Positions 7,121 to 12,268 of a stretch of 12,268 nucleotides of DNA are shown in pieces (within the stretch, counting starts at the first letter, position 1; every line of letters starts with the position of its first letter). The stretch is from NCBI GenBank assembly GCA_050742535.1, contig JBOGIQ010000171.1, positions 1 through 12,268 on the forward strand. Reading direction: 5' to 3'. Origin of the DNA: Gp6-AA40 sp050742535. Lineage in GTDB: Bacteria > Acidobacteriota > Vicinamibacteria > Vicinamibacterales > UBA2999. Below the pieces are notes generated by a model. The model was given only the letters and a program-made list of their open reading frames with translations. It did no database searches and was not told where the DNA came from. The position numbers and the translations under genes were made by a program.

Positions 7121-8065
7121 ATGCCAATGACATCCCGTGCAGACTCGAGGAATCTATGTACGCGAAAGAAGACCGCGGTCATCCTCGCGATCGTGGTGGC
7201 GCCGGTCTTGGCTGCGGCGCAACAGTTACTGCCCCCACCGCCAGGAGCGGGTGTGGACAGGAACTCACGGTTCGAGGTTGCGTCGGTCAGGCCTGTCGAT
7301 GACGCCAGCGGCCAAATATTCATGCGGATGACCCCTGAAAGCGGCCTCGAGGCCACGATGCACGTTGGAATGCTCTTACGCCAGGCCCTACAGAAGCCGG
7401 ACTACCAGATCGTTGGCGCGCCAGGTTGGATCGACACGGAGCGCTACTCGATCAGGGCCAGGGCGCCGGGGGGCGCTCCCGCAGCGGCGGTGATGGTGAT
7501 GCTGGCGAACCTTCTGAGGGACCGGTTCCAGCTCGCGACACATCTCGAGACGCGCGAGCTTCCGATTTTCCATCTCATCATCGCACGCAGCGACGGGCGT
7601 CTCGGTCCGGATTTCAAACCCACTCCCGCCGAGTGCCAGGCCACCATCGCGGAGAGGCAGGCGGCCGCACGGCGCGGCGACCCGCCGCCTCCGCTTCCCC
7701 CCTCACTTTTTGATCCCAAGGCGCGGCCCTGCGGCTTGTCGCGCGTCGACTCGGGCGTCGCAGTCGGCATCGGTCGCACCGTCGCGCAAATCAGCTCGAC
7801 GCTGTCGGATCTCGTCGGCCGTACCGTGATCGACAAGACCGGATTGACCGGCCTCTATGACTTCACCCTCAAATACGCTCCCGAGCCTGGACGCTATGCG
7901 GGCCCCACCGGACCACCTCCGGGTGCGCCACCGCCGCCCATCGACCCCAATGTCTCCAGCATTTCCGTCGCACTGCAGGAACAGCTCGGGCTCAAGCTCG
8001 ATGGCGCCCGCGGCCCGGTTGAGGTTCTGGTTATCGACCGCATCGAGCGGCCCTCTCCAGACTGA
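7121..8065 (+). CDS. TIGR03435 family secreted protein
   Basis: The protein matches the TIGR03435 'soil-associated' family along its length: FEVASVRP at residues 51-58, the helix LLRQALQKPDYQIVGAPGW, LLRDRFQLATHLETRELPIF at 131-150, the Asp-Gly repeat SDGRLGP, a family-typical variable Pro-rich stretch, VIDKTGLTGLYDFTL at 236-250 and ISVALQEQLGLKL with VEVLVIDRIERPS at the end. The family is greatly expanded in Acidobacteriota, is exported and has no known activity. Started at 7121 it is 314 residues with a long leader. A better start may be the ATG at 7156, which follows GAGGA and would give MYAKKTAVILAIVVAP if one A of the AAA at 7165-7167 is a surplus base. It is the only gene between repeat copies 2 and 3. 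Confidence 0.9.
   Translation: MPMTSRADSRNLCTRKKTAVILAIVVAPVLAAAQQLLPPPPGAGVDRNSRFEVASVRPVDDASGQIFMRMTPESGLEATMHVGMLLRQALQKPDYQIVGAPGWIDTERYSIRARAPGGAPAAAVMVMLANLLRDRFQLATHLETRELPIFHLIIARSDGRLGPDFKPTPAECQATIAERQAAARRGDPPPPLPPSLFDPKARPCGLSRVDSGVAVGIGRTVAQISSTLSDLVGRTVIDKTGLTGLYDFTLKYAPEPGRYAGPTGPPPGAPPPPIDPNVSSISVALQEQLGLKLDGARGPVEVLVIDRIERPSPD
7147..7151 (+). promoter_or_regulatory. Ribosome-binding site GAGGA before an out-of-frame ATG
   Basis: GAGGA precedes the ATG at 7156, whereas the in-frame ATG at 7121 has no comparable site. The ATG at 7156 is one base out of frame with the TIGR03435 gene, which points to a one-base insertion just downstream. Confidence 0.4.
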
Positions 8066-8087
8066 TTCGGTCAGCGAGTTCGCCCCC

Positions 8088-8128
8088 CGTAGCGGATAAA
8101 AGCGACCGGGTCCCCGTGGGGACGAATC
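8088..8128 (+). repeat. Dispersed tRNA-tail-like repeat, copy 3
   Basis: It differs from copy 2 at only two positions, in the left part (CGTAGCGGAT in place of CGCAGCGTAT). The core and palindrome are unchanged. It lies 22 bp after the TIGR03435 stop and 30 bp beyond the stop of the convergent toxin gene. Confidence 0.9.
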
Positions 8129-8158
8129 AGCCTTCGCCGCCACGGCTATCTCAGGGAT

Positions 8159-8467
8159 TCACGTCGCCCTCAGCGGCGGCCCAACGCCTCGCTGCCCATG
8201 CCAGACGGCCAAGACTCTCACGTCGTGTTCTCCAACGGAGTAGTAGACGTGGTAACGGGTCGCGCGGAGAAGGAGGCGCCGTACGCCAGGCACCGGCGAG
8301 CGTCGGTACGGACGTCCGAGAAGTGGCGTCTGGGTAATGAGCTCGAATGCGTTGGACAGTTCGTCGAGAAACGAGTCAGGGGAGGCGATTCGGTTCTGAC
8401 GCCACCAGACGTCGATCGTGCGAATCTGGGTATCAGCCTGGGGTGTGGTGACGACCGGCAGCTTCAC
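8159..8467 (-). CDS. ParE/RelE-superfamily toxin
   Basis: The 102-residue protein has the ParE/RelE layout: an N-terminal strand VVTTPQADTQIRTIDVWWRQNR leading into two helices (PDSFLDELSNAFELI), the loop TPLLGRPYRRSPVPGVRRLLL, then strands YHVYYSVGEHDVRVLAVWHGQRG. ParE members poison DNA gyrase and RelE members cleave mRNA on the ribosome. The WH..RG end and YHVYY fit ParE-type plasmid-stabilisation proteins better, but the target cannot be fixed from sequence. The GTG start overlaps the stop of the antitoxin gene by four bases (GTGA), so the two are translated together. The length is normal and no key region is missing. Confidence 0.88.
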   Translation of the reverse strand: MKLPVVTTPQADTQIRTIDVWWRQNRIASPDSFLDELSNAFELITQTPLLGRPYRRSPVPGVRRLLLRATRYHVYYSVGEHDVRVLAVWHGQRGVGPPLRAT

Positions 8468-8694
8468 CGACGCTGGCGCAGTTCGTCAAGGATCTCCTGC
8501 GCCGGGCGAAGACGACCAGCTTCGGCGGACTTCGAGGAAGCCAACAACGCCTCGTGCAGCGCCCGGCGTTCCTCGTCAGTGAGGTCGTCACCCTCGTCGT
8601 CGGCCACGAGATCGAGAACCGTCCCGTCTGGCAGAGTCGTTGGTTCGTTCAGAACGAGGCGCCCTTTCTCCACTCGGGCTCGCAGAGGACTCAT
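8464..8694 (-). CDS. Antitoxin partner of the ParE/RelE toxin
   Basis: This 76-residue acidic protein lies directly upstream of the toxin and overlaps it by GTGA, the usual antitoxin-first order. Its N-terminus RARVEKGRLVLNEPTTLPDGTVLDLV is the short beta segment seen in AbrB-like or DUF2281-like antitoxins. The middle (DDEGDDLTDEERRALHEALL) is an acidic helix, and the tail AGRLRPAQEILDELRQRR is an amphipathic helix that would wrap the toxin. The ATG at 8694 is preferred over an upstream in-frame start at 8730 because homologues begin with this M-x-x-x-RARV pattern. Antitoxins of this kind normally bind their own promoter, which would lie at 8695-8803 before repeat copy 4. Confidence 0.85.
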   Translation of the reverse strand: MSPLRARVEKGRLVLNEPTTLPDGTVLDLVADDEGDDLTDEERRALHEALLASSKSAEAGRLRPAQEILDELRQRR

Positions 8695-8775
8695 GCAGCT
8701 ACTGTACGGCCTCAGACGCGGCACTTTCAAGGCTGAACCCCCAGTCCATGACGCTCAAAGCCGCCGGATCCGCGA

Positions 8776-9216
8776 TCACGCGGCGAGCCTTCGCGTAGCA
8801 CTGCGCAGCGTATGAAAGCGACCGGGTCCCCGTGGGGACGCCAATCTGTGTACCACTCCGCCGAGCACCGGCTTGATCGTTCCGACTCCGCGAAACGCGT
8901 AGATGTCACCGGTTGGCGTGAACGTCAGGCGCCCCGCGATCAGTCTGCGGAGCGCCTGTTGACCCTGAGCAACGTTCGCGCGGAGCAGGCCGCGCCAATC
9001 CACCAGATACCGTTCGATCGTGCGCCGCAGCTCGCGTGGATTCCAATCAGGCCGCGTGCGTCGAGCCGCGTCGAGCGCGGCGCGCAATTCCTGGCGACGT
9101 CGTTCGTGAACCCGTAAGGCTTCGACGAGCGGCGCCAACTCGCCACCGGCAGCAATCGCCGCGGTCAGGCGGCCGATGGCTTGCTCAACTGCGTTGAGGT
9201 CTGTGCTGAGCAGCAG
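8776..9216 (-). pseudogene. C-terminal remnant of a large serine recombinase, read through a repeat
   Basis: About 125 residues match the C-terminal end of large serine recombinases. A coiled-coil-like helix comes first (VEQAIGRLTAAIAAGGELAP, then VEALRVHERRRQELRAALDA). Next are DWRGLLRANVAQGQQALRRLI and the closing strands GRLTFTPTGDIYAFRG followed by VGTIKPVLGGVVH. The catalytic resolvase domain with its serine, the recombinase domain and the zinc ribbon are all missing. Homology begins near 9216, next to a perfect 12-bp inverted repeat. The open frame extending further to 9690 is not recombinase-like. The C-terminus runs directly into repeat copy 4, which encodes ASPRGPGRF in place of the ASPPGFEP-type tail of relatives, and stops at 8776. 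It cannot recombine DNA by itself. It is the only recombinase trace in the window. Confidence 0.8.
8804..8843 (+). repeat. Dispersed tRNA-tail-like repeat, copy 4 (keeps CCA)
   Basis: The core is the same as in the other copies except for one A-to-G change (TATGAAAGC). The right end is GGGGACGCCA, as at 773-798 and 2391-2416, not GGGGACGAATC. It therefore links the repeat family to the tRNA-Glu-like ends. It overlaps the C-terminal codons of the recombinase remnant on the opposite strand. Confidence 0.9.
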
Positions 9217-9222
9217 CGTACC

Positions 9223-9274
9223 GGACGCCTCCCGCGAATGCCAACCCCGAAGAAAACGACTCCGGGAGGCGTCC
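9223..9274. repeat. Perfect 12-bp inverted repeat, 28-bp spacer
   Basis: GGACGCCTCCCG (9223-9234) and CGGGAGGCGTCC (9263-9274) are exact reverse complements. The left arm begins seven bases beyond the point where recombinase homology stops. It could be the ends or scar of a small element, or a hairpin. No T run follows. Confidence 0.6.
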
Positions 9275-9481
9275 ACTCTGCTGGGTATATGCGATTGATT
9301 TCGGCTTGCACGGTTGGGCTGACCGTCGTGCCTGTCAAAGACCCTTTGCTCGAAGACTTCCGAGGCACGTGACTCATGTGCAACATTGGACAGCCCCTCG
9401 AGTGCGGATCTGATACGTTGCCGCGCGATTGGCCACTCCGCATCCCCAGTCGTGGGACTCCCAAATGGAGACCCGGCCAAC

Positions 9482-9486
9482 AGGAG
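9482..9486 (+). promoter_or_regulatory. Ribosome-binding site AGGAG before a TTG start
   Basis: AGGAG sits seven bases before the TTG at 9494 and supports this non-ATG start for the lipoprotein. Confidence 0.65.
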
Positions 9487-9493
9487 TTGACCA

Positions 9494-10362
9494 TTGTCGC
9501 GACACCTTCGGCTCATTGCATTCTGTGCAGGCCTGCTGGCGAGCGCCGGATGCTCCAGCGAGCGGGGCCTGACGCCCACTGGTCCGAGCGGCCCTCCGCT
9601 CGAGCCACCGTCCGCTGCCCAACGTCTTGCAGCGCTCGCGTTGTTCGAATCAGCGAGCCTGCACGAGGAGGTGACGACATCACCGCTCATTTACGCGACT
9701 TTAAACGGCGAGGTGTCGACCGACGGCCCTTGCGTCGGGAGCGGTTCATTGCAGGGCTTTCTCGATGGCGGTTTGTCGCCGGCTTCAGGAACGTTCTTGC
9801 CAACCGGCAGCCACACGTATGTGGTGTCTTTCAGCAATTGTGCGGCGACCTGGTGGGGAGTCGAACTGCATGGAGTCGCTTCGGCAGCCTACAATGCTGC
9901 CGAATGGAGCAACCTCGCCGCGGTGGTTTCGGCCGATTCGGTGCGCGGTGGGGGCTGGCTTCCGGGCAATTCAGTGATCTCTATGACGTGACGGCGGACG
10001 GCTCGGCCGTCTGGACGAGCGTGGGATCGAGCACGAAAACCACGACTTACACCCCGGCCGCCGGCTCACGTCTGGTCAACAACTCGACGGCCAATGTGGC
10101 CACATTTGGAGGCGGTTCGTACTCGGTGATCCAAAACCCGGTCAACAGAGTGGATCGGCGGTTTGACAATCTCAGGGTCGCCATTAACGGCACCGAGTAC
10201 ATGCTTCACGGGAGCCTCGTCACTACAACAACCGGATCCAGCGGGTCGCGCAGTTACACCGGCGAGGTTCGAATCATCAGTAACGGAACGCTGGTGGCGC
10301 GTATTTACGCCGTCCGCAGCGCTCTGACCATCGAGGTTCTGGTGCCGCTAGTCCCCCTCTAG
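9494..10362 (+). pseudogene. Secreted lipoprotein-like protein with one frameshift
   Basis: From the TTG at 9494 (after AGGAG) the protein begins MSRHLRLIAFCAGLLASAGC, a signal peptide with a relaxed lipobox and Cys20 as the lipidation candidate. A low-complexity linker follows (GLTPTGPSGPPLEPP), then a beta-rich exported domain. The first frame stops at 9991, but just before that the text changes from typical to odd. Restoring one G in the GGGGG run at 9950-9954 joins it to the next frame, which continues naturally (SGQFSDLYDVTADGSAVW, NSTANVATFGGGSYSVI, then RRFDNLRVAINGTEYMLHGS) to a stop at 10362. The repaired protein has about 289 residues. Ser/Thr/Asn/Gly-rich strands suggest a surface-exposed beta domain of unknown function. 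Either a frameshifted gene or a homopolymer assembly error. Confidence 0.75.
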
Positions 10363-10624
10363 CAGACGCATCGACGCGGCGCGGGACTTAGCCAAATCAG
10401 GCCGCGTCAACTCGACCAGAGGCAGAAGCGTAGGCCGTTGCAGCTGCGGCAGTGCGAGGAACCCTCGCGCGCCGATCAGGGATGCGGCACTGCATGTCGA
10501 GGAACCAAGTACTGCGCCGAGCTAACCTCCGGATGGGCGAGCACGTCTAGGTGTCAAGCGCACGTACTCGACGAGGAACGGCTTCGTGGTCTGGCTGTTC
10601 GACACCAACACAGGAGGAGATGCC
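10363..10624. other. Intergenic stretch with no supported gene
   Basis: The 262 bp between the lipoprotein and the hydrolase contain no open frame with protein-like composition, no tRNA-like element and no copy of the repeat. The last part reads VKRTYSTRNGFVVWLFDTNTGG in the hydrolase frame, which could be a leftover of another gene, but it cannot be assigned. Confidence 0.4.
10612..10617 (+). promoter_or_regulatory. Ribosome-binding site AGGAGG
   Basis: A complete AGGAGG seven bases before the ATG at 10625 fixes the start of the hydrolase and excludes the upstream in-frame ATG at 10586. Confidence 0.8.
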
Positions 10625-11560
10625 ATGAAGCGAACACTCGTACTCGGAGCGCTGCTCGCCGCGGGCCTCCTCTCCGTCGCCGTCGCCGCGCAACAGACGC
10701 CGCCGCCGCCGACGGCCAACGACGTGATGGTCGAGAAGGTGCGGGACAACCTCTACGTCCTGCGCGGCGGCTTAGGGGGCAACACCGCCGCCTTCGTCAC
10801 CGCCAACGGCGTCGTCCTGGTCGACACGAAGCTGCCCGGCTGGGGACAGCCGCTGCTCGACACGCTGAAAAGACTGACGTCCAAGCCGGTGACGACCGTC
10901 ATCAACACGCACTGGCACTTCGACCACGTCAGCGGCAACGTGGAGATGCCGGCGAACGTCGAGTTCGTCACGCACGAGAACACGAAGACCTTTATGGAGC
11001 AGCAGAACCCGGTCTACCAAAACTTTTTCAAGCAGCGCAACGGGCATGGCATGCCGACCAAGACGTTTCGCGACACCATGACGCTCGGCTCCGGCAGCGA
11101 CCGCATCGAACTGCGCTACTTCGGCCGCGCCCACACGGGAGGCGACGCATTCGTGATCTTCCCCGCCCTGCGCATCGCCCACGTCGGCGACGTCTTCCCG
11201 AACAAGGGCCTGCCGGCCATCGACAAGGACAACGGCGGGAGCGGCGTCGCCTACGCCGACACGATCGACAAGGCGGCGACGGGCCTGGCCGACATGACCG
11301 CGCTCGTCAACGGCCATGCCGACGCGCAGACGACGGTCGCCGACCTGCGCGAATACGGCGCCTTCATCCGCGACTTCACCACCGCGGTCCGGGCCGCCAA
11401 GAAATCCGGCAAGACCGTCGACCAGTTCGTCAAGGAGTGGAAGACGCCGGCGAAGTACAAGGGCTACTTAGCCGCTGACGCGCCGACGGGCGTGCCCGGC
11501 ATCACACAGGCGGACTTCGCGCGCAACGCGGCGACGGTGATCTGGGAAGAGTCGAAGTAG
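10625..11560 (+). CDS. Exported metallo-beta-lactamase-fold hydrolase
   Basis: The 311-residue protein has a signal peptide (TLVLGALLAAGLLSVAVAAQQ) and one metallo-beta-lactamase fold. The strand pair NLYVLRGGLGGNTAAFVT and GVVLVDTKLPG leads to the zinc motif THWHFDHVSGN (His96, His98, Asp100, His101). Further ligands are His170 in GRAHTGGD, Asp189 in HVGDVF and His231 in NGHAD. All metal ligands of a two-zinc hydrolase are present, so the enzyme should be active. The fold covers lactamases, lactonases, thioesterases and others, and the wide-open family pattern does not name the substrate. It is not evidence of antibiotic resistance. The C-terminal helices (EYGAFIRDFTTAVRAAKKSGK) match periplasmic relatives in soil bacteria. 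Third codon positions are nearly all G or C, stronger than in the neighbours, and the frame is intact, unlike theirs. Confidence 0.9.
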   Translation: MKRTLVLGALLAAGLLSVAVAAQQTPPPPTANDVMVEKVRDNLYVLRGGLGGNTAAFVTANGVVLVDTKLPGWGQPLLDTLKRLTSKPVTTVINTHWHFDHVSGNVEMPANVEFVTHENTKTFMEQQNPVYQNFFKQRNGHGMPTKTFRDTMTLGSGSDRIELRYFGRAHTGGDAFVIFPALRIAHVGDVFPNKGLPAIDKDNGGSGVAYADTIDKAATGLADMTALVNGHADAQTTVADLREYGAFIRDFTTAVRAAKKSGKTVDQFVKEWKTPAKYKGYLAADAPTGVPGITQADFARNAATVIWEESK

Positions 11561-11562
11561 GC

Positions 11563-11661
11563 TTCACCCCTGATCCATCGGCCGGCGGCCAGCCGGCAGC
11601 GATGACCGATACCAACCTGCCATCGCTGTTCACCGCGCTCGAGGAACAGCTCGGTCTCATT
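11563..11661 (+). pseudogene. C-terminal remnant of a second TIGR03435 protein
   Basis: Directly after the hydrolase stop, in another frame, the translation reads FTPDPSAGGQPAAM, then TDTNLPSLFTALEEQLGLI. This is the 'FTPD..., Pro-rich, PSLFTALQEQLGLKL' stretch of the TIGR03435 family and parallels ISVALQEQLGLKL of the intact copy at 7121-8065. The DNA shares AGGAACAGCTCGG exactly (7977-7989 and 11642-11654). After EEQLGLI the family tail (VEVLVID) is lost and the frame runs into repeat copy 5, 21 bp on. The N-terminal ~250 residues are absent. A relic of a gene cut on both sides. Confidence 0.65.
11581..11597 (+). other. Hairpin GCCGGC-GGCCA-GCCGGC
   Basis: A 6-bp perfect stem with a 5-base loop lies 21 bp after the hydrolase stop. 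Without a following T run it is weak evidence for a terminator. It also falls inside the TIGR03435 remnant, so it may be coding noise. Confidence 0.25.
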
Positions 11662-11681
11662 ACGCCGCCTTGGCCTCTCCG

Positions 11682-11722
11682 CGCAGCGAATAAAAGCGAC
11701 CGGGTCCCCGTGGGGACGAATC
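11682..11722 (+). repeat. Dispersed tRNA-tail-like repeat, copy 5
   Basis: It differs from copy 2 by a single base (CGAATAAAA in place of CGTATAAAA) and ends GAATC. It follows the TIGR03435 remnant just as copy 3 follows the intact TIGR03435 gene, and lies 88 bp beyond the stop of the convergent propeller gene. Confidence 0.9.
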
Positions 11723-11810
11723 CAACCACCACGCAACGATCGTCTCAATCAGGCCCTTCGTCGCTGTTCCAGAGCCGCGCGGCGCTCGCGCGCGCCAACT
11801 GACGTCGCGA

Positions 11811-12268
11811 CTACGGTGAGGTCCGGCTGGTGACGCGCTCCCGCCAGTTGACGATCACCTCGATGGGCGCCGGCGGCCCGGCTGGCACCCGCTCCAGCAT
11901 CAGGAGCCGGCCATCAGCCGCCACATCGAACGTCGGTGGTTGCCCCCCTCGCATGAACGACTTCTCCAACAGCACCACTGGCGCCTTGTACGCAAAGCGT
12001 GCCCCTGTGCCAGGACCGACACGAACGCGCATCAACTTGTCGCCTTCGAGATAGAACAGCTCCCGGCCGTCTTTCGCCCAGACCGGTTCGGTGGCGCCAT
12101 TCGGTGAAATGCGGACGGCGCTGTCGAGCGTCGGGAAGCGTCGCACCCACAATTCGGCGCTGCCCGTGGTGTTGGCGACGTACGCCAGCCACCGGCCGTC
12201 CGGGGAGAGCGCCGCACTGGCGGTCGGGGTTGACATCACGATGTCGCCGAGGCGCCGAGGCGCGTCGG
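11811..12268 (-). CDS. C-terminal end of a PD40/WD40-like propeller protein, probably a Ser/Thr kinase
   Basis: The frame is open to the right edge, so the N-terminus is outside the window. The visible ~152 residues carry PD40-type propeller blades: ALSPDGRWLAYVANTTGSAELWVRRFP, ISPNGATEPVWAKDGRELFYLEGDKLMRVRV, and FDVAADGRLLMLERVP. The end PAGPPAPIEVIVNWRERV matches the 'I.VVLNWFEEL' terminus typical of acidobacterial Ser/Thr protein kinases and related TolB-like sensors that carry a C-terminal propeller. The kinase part cannot be seen, so the full function is inference. The propeller probably senses or binds a ligand outside the cytoplasm. The stop at 11811 lies 88 bp from repeat copy 5. Confidence 0.85.
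   Translation of the reverse strand, partial: DAPRRLGDIVMSTPTASAALSPDGRWLAYVANTTGSAELWVRRFPTLDSAVRISPNGATEPVWAKDGRELFYLEGDKLMRVRVGPGTGARFAYKAPVVLLEKSFMRGGQPPTFDVAADGRLLMLERVPAGPPAPIEVIVNWRERVTSRTSP

Noticed and set aside
5841..8843. A classic integron cassette array with attC sites
   Set aside because: The repeats lack the GTTRRRY core site and the paired R'/R'' arms of attC, and no integron tyrosine integrase is in the window. Only the cassette-like layout is similar.
9217..9690. Upstream extension of the recombinase frame
   Set aside because: The frame is open, but its translation has no serine-recombinase features and lies partly opposite the lipoprotein gene.
10438..11478. A 346-codon plus-strand frame overlapping the hydrolase
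   Set aside because: It is extremely Arg-rich and lies out of frame with the metallo-beta-lactamase gene, whose zinc motifs and ribosome-binding site are clear.
11581..11597. Rho-independent terminator after the hydrolase
   Set aside because: The stem is only 6 bp and no T run follows.
5841..11722. A CRISPR array
   Set aside because: The repeats are 0.7 to 2.9 kb apart with genes between them, and no cas gene is visible.
5841..11722. Repeat copies as bidirectional terminators
   Set aside because: The palindrome is GC-rich, but no T run is present, and copy 2 lies between divergent genes where no terminator is needed.

Overview
The window looks like a high-GC soil bacterium of the Acidobacteriota, most likely a Vicinamibacteria-like lineage. 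The call rests on gene content: a TIGR03435 'soil-associated' secreted protein plus a remnant of a second one, a ToxR/CadC-like one-component regulator (winged helix, one membrane segment, TolB-like sensor), the end of a PD40 propeller protein with the tail typical of acidobacterial protein kinases, and many short exported proteins. No rRNA gene, intact tRNA or housekeeping operon is visible, so the taxonomy is an inference.

Layout, left to right. 1-103: possible end of a gene. 177-692 (-): small secreted protein of unknown function. 773-798: degenerate tRNA 3'-end-like sequence. 858-1448 (-): DUF5677-like gene, apparently broken. 1598-2308 (+): secreted DUF6438-like protein. 2391-2416: clear tRNA-Glu-like 3' end (T arm, acceptor strand, CCA) without the rest of a tRNA. 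2459-3265 (-): membrane winged-helix regulator. It is divergent from an ankyrin protein (3461-3982), a VOC protein (3985-4350) and a secreted esterase with two frameshifts (4441-5651). Three CTCAG half-sites spaced exactly 11 bp lie between the regulator and the ankyrin gene. From 5841 five near-identical ~40-bp repeats occur, all in one orientation: 5841, 6945, 8088, 8804 and 11682. Between them lie a secreted protein (5939-6862, -), a TIGR03435 protein (7121-8065, +), a ParE/RelE toxin-antitoxin pair (8159-8694, -), the truncated C-terminus of a large serine recombinase (8776-9216, -), a frameshifted lipoprotein (9494-10362, +) and a metallo-beta-lactamase-fold hydrolase (10625-11560, +), followed by a TIGR03435 remnant. 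The end of a propeller protein (11811 to the right edge, -) closes the window.

The most unusual feature is the repeat family. Its core aligns with the tRNA-Glu-like 3' end at 2391-2416 (about 18 of 24 positions), and the C-terminus of the serine-recombinase fragment is read straight through one copy. All seven tRNA-tail-like sites point the same way and separate small self-contained units, some with one gene and one a toxin-antitoxin pair. This resembles a cassette or island array built by repeated recombination at a tRNA-Glu 3' end (att-like sites). That mechanism is inference. The repeats, their homology, their common orientation and the recombinase junction are seen directly.

Several genes carry single-base frameshifts: esterase twice, lipoprotein once in a G run, probably the DUF5677 gene and perhaps the TIGR03435 start. 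Either this accessory region is decaying or the assembly contains indel errors. Raw reads would decide.
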